Assembly (NCBI RefSeq): GCF_014174495.1
Contig: NZ_JACJHR010000072.1
Location: forward strand, 1-47,862
DNA length: 47,862 nucleotides
From: Amycolatopsis echigonensis
Lineage (GTDB): Bacteria; Actinomycetota; Actinomycetes; Mycobacteriales; Pseudonocardiaceae
Reading direction: 5' to 3'
In this document: piece by piece, positions 32,686 to 40,747 of the stretch
Numbering within the stretch: position 1 is the stretch's first letter
How the letters are laid out: each line of letters opens with the position of its first letter
The notes under the pieces: model-generated
Databases searched by the model: none
Told to the model about the DNA's origin: nothing
What the model saw: the letters and a program-made list of their open reading frames with translations, nothing else
Translations under genes and position numbers: made by a program

Positions 32686-33768
32686 GTGCACGCTGCTGTA
32701 TTCCAAACCCCGTTCATGCCGCCGACGCGCTCGGCGCGCGAGGTGTTCAAGTGGGCGGTCGACCGGGCGACGGTCGCCGACCAGGTGGGTTGCACCGAGT
32801 ACTGGGTCGGCGAGCACGCGACCCAGTCCTGGGAGTGCATCCCGAACCCGGAGATGGTGCTTTCGGCCTGTGCGCTGAACACCGAGAAGATCATCCTGGC
32901 CCCGGGTGCGCACCTGCTGCCTTACCACAATCCGGCGTCGCTGGCGATCCAGATCGCCTGGCTGACGCAGGTGCTCGAAGGCCGGTACATCCTCGGGGTG
33001 GGCGCGGGCGCCTACCCGGCGGACGGAACGCTGCGCGGGTTCACCGACCTGTCGAAGAACCACAAGATGCTCAGCGAGGCCATCGAGCTCATGGAGCGGA
33101 TCTGGAAGGGCGAGCCCTTCCATCAGGAGGGCGAGTTCTTCAAGGCCGGCTTCCCGGAAGAGGACCCGAGCCACCCGTTCCGGAAAATGCTGCCGTACGG
33201 CGGGAAGGTGCGGATGGGCGTGACCGGGCTGAGCGCCAATTCGCCGTCGATCCGGTTCGCCGGCGCGCACGGTTACCTGCCGCTGTCGGTCTATTCCGGC
33301 ACCGCGTTCGTCAAGAACCACTGGAAGGTCTACTCCGACGCCGCCGCCGAAGCCGGTCGCCCGGCCGAGCGCGAGGACCACCACGTGGTGCGGGACGTCT
33401 TCGTCGCCGACACCGACGCCGAGGCGAAGCGTCTGGCCAAGGAAGGCGGCATGGGCAAGGCCTGGGCCGAGTACCTGCTGCCGGTGTACAAGCAGTTCGG
33501 CATCATCGACGGCCTGGCCGAGGGGACCGGCGTGGACTCCGCCGACATCGACCTCGACTTCCTCGCCGAGCACGTCTGGATCTGCGGAAGCCCGGACACG
33601 GTGGTCGCGAAGTTCGAGGAGTTCCAGGAGACCGTCGGCGGTTTCGGCACCAACATGATCTACGACTACGACTACCTGGACGACCCGGCGCCGTGGAACG
33701 AGTCGCTGCGCCTGCTCGCTCAGGAGGTCGCGCCTCGCGTGAAGCTGCCGAGCGCCGCGCAAGGCTGA
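32686..33768 (+). CDS. LLM-class flavin-dependent monooxygenase 1 (possible type II Baeyer-Villiger enzyme)
   Basis: A 360-residue luciferase-like TIM-barrel protein from GTG 32686 after AAAGGAG. Landmarks are VFQTPFMPPTRSAREVFKWA, GCTEYWVGEHA, APGAHLLPYHNPASLA, EGRYILGVGAGAYPADG and the C-terminal HVWICGSPDTVVAKFEEF. It lacks a reductase domain, so reduced flavin (or F420) must come from elsewhere; a flavin reductase and RibBA lie 5 kb away in the same putative regulon. LLM relatives include diketocamphane and limonene monooxygenases. It is clearly paralogous to the protein at 39631. Acting on a terpenoid ketone is inference from context. Confidence 0.88.
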   Translation: MHAAVFQTPFMPPTRSAREVFKWAVDRATVADQVGCTEYWVGEHATQSWECIPNPEMVLSACALNTEKIILAPGAHLLPYHNPASLAIQIAWLTQVLEGRYILGVGAGAYPADGTLRGFTDLSKNHKMLSEAIELMERIWKGEPFHQEGEFFKAGFPEEDPSHPFRKMLPYGGKVRMGVTGLSANSPSIRFAGAHGYLPLSVYSGTAFVKNHWKVYSDAAAEAGRPAEREDHHVVRDVFVADTDAEAKRLAKEGGMGKAWAEYLLPVYKQFGIIDGLAEGTGVDSADIDLDFLAEHVWICGSPDTVVAKFEEFQETVGGFGTNMIYDYDYLDDPAPWNESLRLLAQEVAPRVKLPSAAQG

Positions 33769-33780
33769 TGACGTGCCGGA

Positions 33781-33823
33781 CGCGAGGGGTTTTCCCGTGG
33801 CTCCCGCGGGAAAACCCCTCGCG
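33781..33823. terminator. Strong bidirectional terminator between LLM 1 and TetR
   Basis: A perfect 17-base stem pairs 33781-33797 with 33807-33823 around a nine-base loop. It includes internal T- and A-runs (GGTTTTCC) and sits between convergent stops. Confidence 0.85.
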
Positions 33824-33828
33824 TCGCG

Positions 33829-34461
33829 TCAGGAAGCTTTCTTCCGGGCGGGGGGAGGAGTCGGGTTGCACAGCGATGCGAGCGTCATGTCGGTGTAGAT
33901 GCCCGCGACTTCCTCAGGCGAGTACAGGCCGTCCGGCCGGTACCACGTCGGGATGCTGTTCAGCGCGCCGACGATCAGCTGCGCGGCCACCCGGGGGTCG
34001 ACTTCGGGGCGGACCTGCTCCTCGGTGCGCGCCTTGTCGATCAGCGACCGGATGAACGAGTGGAACTCCCGGCCCTGGGCGTGCACCTTTTCGAGCCGTT
34101 CGCCGGTGAGCCGCTTCCCCTCGTTGAAATAGATGCTGACCCGCTCGATGTTGGTGAGGTACCACACCGCGGTCGCGTGCAGGAACGCGCGCAGCTGGTC
34201 GAGCGGGTTGTCGGCGGCGGCGAGGGATTCCTCCATAATTTCGGAGGACTGCCGGTGCGATTCCACGCAGATCCGGGCCAGCAGCTCCTCTTTGGAGGAG
34301 ATATAGTGGTACAGGCTGCCTTTCAGCACCCCGACCATGTCTGCCACGTCCTGCAGGGACGCTCCGTCGTAGCCCTTCCGGTGGAAGAGTTCGATCGCCG
34401 CGGCGATGATCTCCGGCTCCCGGTTGCGCCGATCGGTCGTCCTGTCCTTGGCCCGCGCCAT
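33829..34461 (-). CDS. TetR-family repressor, candidate master regulator of the island
   Basis: A 210-residue TetR protein. The N-terminal HTH region reads IIAAAIELFHRKGYDGASLQ, then DVADMVGVLKGSLYHYISSKEELL, a form close to KstR2-type regulators. The C-terminal ligand domain is all-helical (FLHATAVWYLTNIERVSIY, GALNSIPTWYRPDG). Such regulators commonly bind CoA thioesters of pathway intermediates. The ATG at 34461 follows GAGGGG; upstream in-frame starts lie in the operator region. Box G is about 80 bases upstream, consistent with autoregulation. Related boxes stand before the 22, 29.8, 32.5, 34.7 and 44.6 kb genes, making this the natural candidate regulator. Confidence 0.93.
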   Translation of the reverse strand: MARAKDRTTDRRNREPEIIAAAIELFHRKGYDGASLQDVADMVGVLKGSLYHYISSKEELLARICVESHRQSSEIMEESLAAADNPLDQLRAFLHATAVWYLTNIERVSIYFNEGKRLTGERLEKVHAQGREFHSFIRSLIDKARTEEQVRPEVDPRVAAQLIVGALNSIPTWYRPDGLYSPEEVAGIYTDMTLASLCNPTPPPARKKAS

Positions 34462-34537
34462 CGTGGTCCCCTCGTGTCGACGTCGTCGACGATCTTCGCG
34501 AAGTGCGTCGAGCCGCTTCGCACCTGCTCGGATCATA

Positions 34538-34559
34538 CAACCAACCCGGTACGTTGAAC
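34538..34559 (-). promoter_or_regulatory. TetR-type box G (TetR promoter)
   Basis: The minus-strand sequence AACGTACCGGGTTGGTTG resembles box C with a one-base offset. It is the weakest of the set. It is placed for autoregulation of the TetR gene. Confidence 0.5.
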
Positions 34560-34628
34560 AAACCCGTCGCGGAGACGTGGCGTGAGCTGTTACCCGGTCC
34601 CACCAGTGTATCCGCGACAACCGTTGTG

Positions 34629-34652
34629 AACCAACCAGCTGTTTGGTAGGTT
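34629..34652 (+). promoter_or_regulatory. TetR-type box H (carboxyltransferase promoter)
   Basis: This 24-base dyad starts AACCAACCA, ends TTTGGTAGGTT and has an AGCTG centre. It shows both half-sites most completely. It lies about 77 bases upstream of the GTG at 34729. Confidence 0.75.
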
Positions 34653-34728
34653 ACTGCGTTGTGTCTCGGCACGCTGGCGCGAGAAGTCTGCTCCGCGCCC
34701 GATTCCGCCGCGGTCGAAGGAGACGTTC

Positions 34729-36207
34729 GTGAGCAGTCCGACCATCGAGTTCGTGGACCAGACGCTGCGCGACGGCCAGCAGAGCCTCTGGGGCCTGCGC
34801 ATGCGGGCCTATCAGGCGGCGGACGCGTTGCCGCACCTGGACCGGACCGGGTTCCGGGTCGTCGACCTGACCGGTCCCGGCATGTTCACGGTCCTGTTGC
34901 GGGAGTTCAAGGACGACCCGTGGGCCTCGACCGATTTCCTCGTGCGCAACCTGCCCGGCAGCGTGCTGCGCGCGGGGATGCGCACCACCGCCGTGATCGG
35001 GTTCGCGATGGCGCCCGACGCGATCGTCGACCTGTGGGTACGCACCCTGATCAAGCACGGCGTCACCAGTTTCTGGATCTATGACTGCCTTTACGACATG
35101 CCGACGATGCAGCGGCTGGCGGCGGTGATCCACGAGTCCGGCGGCCAGGCCGTGCCCGCGATCATGTACGGGCTGACCGGTGTGCACGACGACGCGTTCT
35201 TCGCCGCCCGCGCCAAGGAAATGGCGAGCTGGAAAGGCGTGGAGACGATTTACGTCGAGGACGCGCCGGGTGTGCTCACCCCGGAGCGGGCGCGCACCCT
35301 GCTGCCGGCCATCCGGGAGGCCACCGGTTCGATCCCGCTGGAATTGCATTGCCACGCCTCGACCGGGCTCGCGCAGCACAATTACATCGAGGGGATCAAG
35401 GCCGGGTTCACGATCCTGCACACCGCGTCCCGGCCGATGGCCAACGGGCCTTCGCTGCCGAGCACCGAGGGCATGCTGCCGATCCTGGAGACGATGGGCT
35501 GCTCCCACGGCCTCGACGTCGACCGGCTGGCTCCGGTCGAGGAAAACTTCGTGTGGGCCGCCCGGGACGCCGGGTTCGAGCCCGGTGCCCCGGCCGAGTA
35601 CGACCCGCGGATCTACCAGCACCAGCTTCCGGGCGGGATGACCGGAACGCTGAAGAACCAGCTGGCCACCCACGGGATGGCGCACCGTCTCGACGAGGTG
35701 CTGGCCGAAATCCCGAGGGTGCGCGAGGAACTGGGGCATCCCATCATGGCGACGCCGTTCTCCCAGTTCGTCGGCATTCAAGCCGTGCTCAACGTCGTCA
35801 CCGGCGACCGGTACCGGCTCGTCCCGGACGAGGTCGTGCACTACGCACTCGAGCACTACGGCCCGCTGGCCGCTCCGCTGGACCCGGACGTCCAGGACCG
35901 GATCCACGCGAGCGACCGGGCGAAGAAGCTCGCCGACTGGGTGCGCCCGCAGCCCACGATCGAGGAGATCCGGCGGAAGTTTCCGCTCGGGATCTCCGAC
36001 GAAGAACTGCTTCTCCGGTACCTCACGTCGGACGAGGAGGTCGACGCGATGAAGAAGGCCGGCCCGATCAGGACGGATCCCCGGCGTTCGGCGAACACGA
36101 TCGTGCAGGAGCTGACTGAGCTCATCGCGGAGGAGAGCTCGGTGACCTCGCTGCACGTGACGCGGCCGGGGATGGAAATCCGGCTCGGCCGGAGGAAGGA
36201 CTCGTGA
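34729..36207 (+). CDS. PycB/OadA-like carboxyltransferase-domain protein with altered metal site
   Basis: A 492-residue protein from GTG 34729 after GAAGGAG. The family start motif is DQTLRDGQQSLWG (residues 10-22), carrying the first metal ligand Asp10. The HxH metal pair is present as His207 and His209 (ELHCHASTG). The lysine that is carbamylated in pyruvate carboxylase and oxaloacetate decarboxylase, in the IKDMAGLLTP-type motif, is replaced by Glu177 (YVEDAPGVLTP). The C-terminal ~40 residues (VQELTELIAEES, then LHVTRPGMEIRLGRR) resemble the N-terminal region of AccB, but there is no biotinyl MKM domain. It may use another biotin carrier or act as a biotin-free lyase. It overlaps the next gene. 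Confidence 0.82.
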   Translation: MSSPTIEFVDQTLRDGQQSLWGLRMRAYQAADALPHLDRTGFRVVDLTGPGMFTVLLREFKDDPWASTDFLVRNLPGSVLRAGMRTTAVIGFAMAPDAIVDLWVRTLIKHGVTSFWIYDCLYDMPTMQRLAAVIHESGGQAVPAIMYGLTGVHDDAFFAARAKEMASWKGVETIYVEDAPGVLTPERARTLLPAIREATGSIPLELHCHASTGLAQHNYIEGIKAGFTILHTASRPMANGPSLPSTEGMLPILETMGCSHGLDVDRLAPVEENFVWAARDAGFEPGAPAEYDPRIYQHQLPGGMTGTLKNQLATHGMAHRLDEVLAEIPRVREELGHPIMATPFSQFVGIQAVLNVVTGDRYRLVPDEVVHYALEHYGPLAAPLDPDVQDRIHASDRAKKLADWVRPQPTIEEIRRKFPLGISDEELLLRYLTSDEEVDAMKKAGPIRTDPRRSANTIVQELTELIAEESSVTSLHVTRPGMEIRLGRRKDS

Positions 36208-37133
36208 TGAGCGAACCGTCTTACGACGAGCTGCCCGAGCTCGGCACCCTCGGCGTTCGGCACGCGTGGGACGTGCTCCCCGCGCCGCTGGGCACTCTGG
36301 CCCGCCTGTCCGCCGAGGCGGTGATCAGTGCGTCCGGGCTGGTGCGCACTGGGGAGGTGATCTCGCTCAATCAGAGTGTGGACGCCTTCGACCCGCCGCT
36401 GTTCGGTCGAGCCGCGGTGGAACACGAGGTTTTTCCCCATGACCGCAACACTTTCGAGGACACGCTGAGCGCTTTCAACCCGCAGGCTTCGTCGCAGTGG
36501 GACGGACTCGGGCACGTCCGCGCCCGCGAACACGGCTGGTTCGGCGGAAGCACCGACGAGAAGGAAGCACGAGAACGCCTCGGAATCCACCATTGGGCCG
36601 CGCACGGCATCGTGGGCAGGGGAGTGCTGCTCGACATCGCCGCGCATCGGGAACGGACTGGAACGTCGTACGACGCTTTCGGCGGCGACGCGGTCACGGC
36701 CGACGAGTTGGCCGCAGTGGCCAACGAATCGGGCGTTGAACTCCGTCGCGGTGACATCCTCTGCTTGCGGTTCGGCTGGACGGCGGAGTACCGGCGACGC
36801 AGGGACGCAGGCGACGACCTGCCTTCGGCAGTGAAAGCCTGGACGGGCCTGTCCGGTGCCGAGTCCACCGCTCGTTTCCTTTGGGACAACGGCATTGCGG
36901 CGGTCGCGGCGGACAATCCCGCGGTCGAACGCGGACCGGGCTCGCGCGAGGACGGCTCGCTGCACCGCAGGCTCATCCCGGCGCTCGGGTTCGCCCTTGC
37001 CGAACTGCTCGACTTCGAAGCGCTCGCCGCCGCCTGCGCGAGCCAGGGCCGCGTTGACTTCCTCTTTGCCGCAGTGCCGCTCCCGGTCGCCGGCGGAGTC
37101 AGTTCACCGGCGAACGCGATCGCACTGCTCTGA
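36207..37133 (+). CDS. Cyclase-family (KynB-like) protein 2, variant motif
   Basis: A 308-residue cyclase-fold protein. The metal motif appears as SSQWDGLGHV where the classic form is H-x-G-T-H-x-D-x-x-x-H, so the THxD histidine is Gln here. IHHWAAHGIVGRGVLLDIAAH and GDILCLRFGW follow, as in other family members. It resembles the protein at 23316 only at fold level. ATG 36207 shares its A with the upstream TGA and is seven bases from AAGGA; GTG 36204 is an alternative. It may hydrolyse or dehydrate a ring or lactone intermediate (inference). Confidence 0.85.
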   Translation: MSEPSYDELPELGTLGVRHAWDVLPAPLGTLARLSAEAVISASGLVRTGEVISLNQSVDAFDPPLFGRAAVEHEVFPHDRNTFEDTLSAFNPQASSQWDGLGHVRAREHGWFGGSTDEKEARERLGIHHWAAHGIVGRGVLLDIAAHRERTGTSYDAFGGDAVTADELAAVANESGVELRRGDILCLRFGWTAEYRRRRDAGDDLPSAVKAWTGLSGAESTARFLWDNGIAAVAADNPAVERGPGSREDGSLHRRLIPALGFALAELLDFEALAAACASQGRVDFLFAAVPLPVAGGVSSPANAIALL

Positions 37134-37184
37134 CGAATCCGTCGAACCATTCACCCGTCTCAAGGACGAGAGGGCTTACCAAGC

Positions 37185-38507
37185 ATGTCCGCTGAATCCA
37201 CAGTTTCCGAACCCGGCAGACCCGCGGCCGCGAACGCGGCTTCGCAGCCCATGCAGCGAGCGCGACGCGCGGCTATCGCAGGCGGCGTGGGCACCTTCGT
37301 CGAGGGATACGACTTCAGTTCGTATGGCTACCTCTCGGTGTTCATCGCCCCGCTGTTTTTCCCGAACCATGACCCGGTCGTGTCCCTGCTGCTTACGTTG
37401 GTCGTCTTCGCGACCGCATACGTGGCAAGGCCGCTCGGCGGGATCGCCTTCGGCCTCCTCGGCGACCGAGTGGATCGCGGAAAGGTGCTCGTCGCGACGA
37501 TCCTCTGCATGGGCGTTTCCACCACACTGCTCGGGTTGCTCCCGGCCAACTCCACGATCGGCATCACCGCGACGGTGCTGCTGATCGTGCTGCGGCTGGT
37601 CCAGGGATTCTCAGTCGGGGCGGAAGTCGCCGGCGCGGCCACGTTCGTCTCCGAAGCGGCGCCGGACGAGGCCAAGAGCCGGTTCGGCGCGTTCAACCCG
37701 GCGGGGGCGCCCCTCGGCTTCGGGGTGGCGGCGGCCGTGGCCGGTCTGGTTTCGTTGCTCACCACCGCCGCGCAGATGGCCGAGTGGGGCTGGCGGATTC
37801 CGTTCCTGCTCGCGTTTCCGTTGACGCTGGTGTCGTTCGCCATCCGGCGGCGGATCACCGCCGAAGCCCATCCGGTCGAGCAGGCCGCCAAACGAACGTC
37901 GTTGCTCGACGTCGTGCGGCTCGGGTGGCTGCCGATCCTCAAGGGCGCGGGGCTTTCAGCCGCCGTCAACGGCACGGCCTACTTCGGCCTGACCTACGTC
38001 AGCATCCATCTGATCCAGCGGCTCGGATACCCCAAGACCGGCGTGTACTGGGTGACTACCGCGGTCGTGGTGCTCACCGCGCTCCTGATGATCCCGGCCG
38101 GCCGGCTCGGCGACCGGTGGGGCCTTCCCCGGCTGGGCGCGATCGGGCTCGCCGGATACCTCGTCGTGACGTGGGCGGGCATGTGGCTGATGGGGCAGGG
38201 CAACCTCGCGCTGGCCGGGCTGGCGTTCCTGGTGATCATGAGCAACAGCGCGCTGCTGCAGGTCACCGGATACTCGCTTTCGCCCGAGCTGTACCCGCGT
38301 CCGATCCGGTTCACCGCTACCTCGCTGGGCTGGAACATCGGCGTTGTCGTCGCGGGAGGAACGGCGCCGGTGATCTGCGTCTGGCTGGTCGAAGCGACCG
38401 GCAGCACGCTTGCCCCCGCCTTCTTCGTCATGTCGGCCGCCGTGGTCGGCCTCGTCGCGCTGGCGGCCATCGCGGCCGGACCGCGCCCGGGCCGGACCGG
38501 CGACTAG
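37185..38507 (+). CDS. MHS-family metabolite:proton symporter 2 (MFS)
   Basis: A 440-residue 12-helix permease. Helix 1 is GGVGTFVEGYDFSSYGYLSVF, the loop 2-3 motif is GLLGDRVDRGKVL, helix 4 has RLVQGFSVGAEVAGAATF, and the mid-protein loop is GRLGDRWGLPRLG. These are MHS features. It differs strongly from the permease at 8389, so it is not a recent duplicate. It follows the cyclase gene by 51 bases in the rightward operon from 34729 and probably imports the growth substrate or an acidic intermediate. Confidence 0.9.
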   Translation: MSAESTVSEPGRPAAANAASQPMQRARRAAIAGGVGTFVEGYDFSSYGYLSVFIAPLFFPNHDPVVSLLLTLVVFATAYVARPLGGIAFGLLGDRVDRGKVLVATILCMGVSTTLLGLLPANSTIGITATVLLIVLRLVQGFSVGAEVAGAATFVSEAAPDEAKSRFGAFNPAGAPLGFGVAAAVAGLVSLLTTAAQMAEWGWRIPFLLAFPLTLVSFAIRRRITAEAHPVEQAAKRTSLLDVVRLGWLPILKGAGLSAAVNGTAYFGLTYVSIHLIQRLGYPKTGVYWVTTAVVVLTALLMIPAGRLGDRWGLPRLGAIGLAGYLVVTWAGMWLMGQGNLALAGLAFLVIMSNSALLQVTGYSLSPELYPRPIRFTATSLGWNIGVVVAGGTAPVICVWLVEATGSTLAPAFFVMSAAVVGLVALAAIAAGPRPGRTGD

Positions 38508-38532
38508 GCCGCTCGGAAAGGGACCTCGACCG

Positions 38533-39525
38533 ATGGAACCGATGCGCTTCGACGGCCAGGTCGCCGTCGTTACCGGGGCCGGTCGCGGGCTCGGCAACGC
38601 CTACGCCCGCCTGCTCGCCGAACGCGGCGCGAGAGTGGTGGTGAACAACCGGATCCGGCCCGGCACGGAAGCGCAGCGCCCGATCGCCGACGAAGTGGCG
38701 GAAGCCATCACCCGCGCCGGCGGTTTGGCGGTCGCCGACACCTCCGACGTCGGGACGACTGAGGGCGCGCAGGCCGTCGTGGAGGCTGCGCTCGCTACGT
38801 ACGGCCGGCTCGACATCGTGGTCAACAACGCCGGTGTCGTGCAGTTCCACTCCTTCCCGGATTATCCCGACGACGAGTTCGAGCGGATGGTCGACGTTCA
38901 CCTGCGCGGGACCTGGCACGTGAACCGGGCGGCGTGGCCGCACCTTGCCGCGCAGGGCTACGGGCGGATCGTCAACACCGTCTCGCGCGGCGCGTTCTTC
39001 GGCGATCCGCGTGGTGCCGCCTACGCCTCGTGCAAGGGCGCGATCCTCGGGATGACCCGGGCGCTGGCCGTGGAGGGCGGGCAGGCCGGGATCGCGGTCA
39101 ACGCCATCTCGCCGACCGCGTGGACCCCCCTCTACGCCAGCGCACCCGATGTGAGCCCGGAGCGCCGGGCTGAACTGGAACGGGACTTCCGGACGGAGCA
39201 GGTCGCTCCGGTCCTGGTGCTGCTTGCCCACTCTTCGTGCGACTTCACCGGCGAGGTCATCGCGGCGGCGGGCAGCCAGGTCAGCCGGTTCTTCCTCGGG
39301 CAGACCGCGGGTGCGTCGCTCGGCGCGGAACCCACCCCCGAGGACGTCGCGCGCGCGTTGCCGGACGTGTGGGACGAAACCGGGTACCACCCGGTCGGTC
39401 TCGTCACGCCGGGGCAGCGGGCGCGGAAGACGCCGCGTGCCGAAGTCCCGCCCTCCGCGCGCCGATCTCGAGCCGCGGGCGGCGGCGAGGCCGGGTTGCG
39501 GGCCGTCGGTGAGCAAGCCGAGTAG
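38533..39525 (+). CDS. SDR-family oxidoreductase 2 with C-terminal extension
   Basis: A 330-residue SDR, longer than the usual 250. The cofactor motif TGAGRGLGNAYARLLAERGA, NNAGVVQFHSF, the catalytic Ser in NTVSRGAFFG, and Tyr-Lys in YASCKGAI are intact. VNNRIRPGTEAQRP after the second strand resembles the HSD17B4-like/multifunctional-enzyme dehydrogenase subgroup that uses hydroxyacyl-CoA. About 60 extra C-terminal residues are Arg/Pro/Ala-rich and probably disordered. ATG 38533 follows AAAGGGA; ATG 38542 is an alternative. A GTAGTNACTAC palindrome overlaps the stop codon. Confidence 0.88.
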   Translation: MEPMRFDGQVAVVTGAGRGLGNAYARLLAERGARVVVNNRIRPGTEAQRPIADEVAEAITRAGGLAVADTSDVGTTEGAQAVVEAALATYGRLDIVVNNAGVVQFHSFPDYPDDEFERMVDVHLRGTWHVNRAAWPHLAAQGYGRIVNTVSRGAFFGDPRGAAYASCKGAILGMTRALAVEGGQAGIAVNAISPTAWTPLYASAPDVSPERRAELERDFRTEQVAPVLVLLAHSSCDFTGEVIAAAGSQVSRFFLGQTAGASLGAEPTPEDVARALPDVWDETGYHPVGLVTPGQRARKTPRAEVPPSARRSRAAGGGEAGLRAVGEQAE

Positions 39526-39533
39526 TGACTACT
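39521..39533. promoter_or_regulatory. AGTAGTGACTACT palindrome before LLM 2
   Basis: A perfect 13-base dyad (6+1+6) overlaps the upstream SDR stop and lies about 98 bases before the LLM ATG. The same 11-base core recurs at 41711-41721. The binding regulator is unknown. Confidence 0.55.
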
Positions 39534-39630
39534 GCTGACCCGCGGCCGCCCCCGGCGCAGGGTGATGGCGTCCGCGATCCGCCAGGCAAGCCGACAGGGT
39601 GAGCCTTCTCTGCGGTTGGGAGTACGAACA

Positions 39631-40692
39631 ATGAAGTTCGCGATGTTCCAGACACCGTTCATGCGGCCGGCCCGCTCACCTCGCGAGGTCTTCGATTGGG
39701 CGGTGACCCAGGCGGAGGAGTGCGATCGCGCCGGGTTCACCGAGTATTGGATCGGCGAGCACGCGACGATGACCTACGAGTCGATCCCCAACCCGGAGCT
39801 GGTCATCGCCGCGGCCGCGCGGGGAACGGAGAACATCAAACTCTGCCCGGGCGCGCACCTGCTGCCTTACCACCACCCGGGCACCCTCGCGGTGCAGGTC
39901 TCCTGGCTCACGCACGTCACCCAAGGGCGCTACATCCTCGGCATCGGCGCCGGCGCGTACCCCAGCGACGGGGCCATTCGCGGGCTGAAAGACCTGTCGG
40001 AGAACCACCGGATGACTGTCGAGGCGCTGGACATCATGCAGCGCGTATGGAAAGCGGAGCCGTTCCATTTCGAGGGCGAATACTGGAAGGCCGGATATCC
40101 CGAGCGCGCGGACGGCCACGAATGGCGGGACATCCGGCCGTTCGGCGGCAAGGTCGACATTGCGATGGCCGGGCTGAGCCCGAACTCGCCCACGCTGAAG
40201 TTCGCCGGACGCAACGGTTATCTGTCCTTGTCGGTTTACGCGGGCGAAGCCGCGATCACGAACCACTGGGAGACCTACGAGAACGCGGCCCGCGAAGCCG
40301 GACTCAGCGCGGACCGGTCCGACCTGCACGTGGTGCGCGACGTGCTGGTCGCCGACACCGACGCGGAAGCTCGCAAGCTCGCCGTCGAGGGCGGGCTGGG
40401 CCAGGCCTGGCTGAACTACCTGTTGCCCGTCTACAAGCGATTCGGGCTGCTGCAAGCGATGCTTCCGGACCACGACGTCAACGACGTGGACGTGGACACG
40501 CTGCTCGACCACGTCTGGATTGTCGGATCCCCGGACACCGTCGCGGACAAGCTCGGCGCGATTTGCGACCGAACCGGCGGCTGGGGCACCACGATGGTCT
40601 ACGGCCACGACTACACCGAAAACCCCGAGCCCTGGAACCGTTCGCTGGAACTGCTGACCAGCGAGGTCGCTCCCAAACTGCAAGAAGCGTGA
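39631..40692 (+). CDS. LLM-class flavin-dependent monooxygenase 2
   Basis: A 353-residue luciferase-like protein, paralogue of the one at 32686. Shared blocks are MFQTPFMRPARSPREVFDWA, EYWIGEHA, CPGAHLLPYHHPGTLA, GRYILGIGAGAYPSDG and HVWIVGSPDTVADKL. It has no reductase domain. Like the first it probably uses reduced flavin from the nearby flavin reductase, though F420 cannot be excluded. It is followed 55 bases later by a mycofactocin-coupled SDR. A ketone-producing dehydrogenase next to a monooxygenase fits a Baeyer-Villiger step (inference). Confidence 0.88.
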   Translation: MKFAMFQTPFMRPARSPREVFDWAVTQAEECDRAGFTEYWIGEHATMTYESIPNPELVIAAAARGTENIKLCPGAHLLPYHHPGTLAVQVSWLTHVTQGRYILGIGAGAYPSDGAIRGLKDLSENHRMTVEALDIMQRVWKAEPFHFEGEYWKAGYPERADGHEWRDIRPFGGKVDIAMAGLSPNSPTLKFAGRNGYLSLSVYAGEAAITNHWETYENAAREAGLSADRSDLHVVRDVLVADTDAEARKLAVEGGLGQAWLNYLLPVYKRFGLLQAMLPDHDVNDVDVDTLLDHVWIVGSPDTVADKLGAICDRTGGWGTTMVYGHDYTENPEPWNRSLELLTSEVAPKLQEA

Positions 40693-40747
40693 CGCCTGGC
40701 CGCACGGCTGGGGCGGATGCCGGAACACAATGAAAGGAATCGCCGCA

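Noticed and set aside
32686..33768. Firm assignment of the LLM proteins as F420-dependent enzymes
   Set aside because: The fold serves both F420 and FMN, and the local flavin reductase favours free flavin. Left open.
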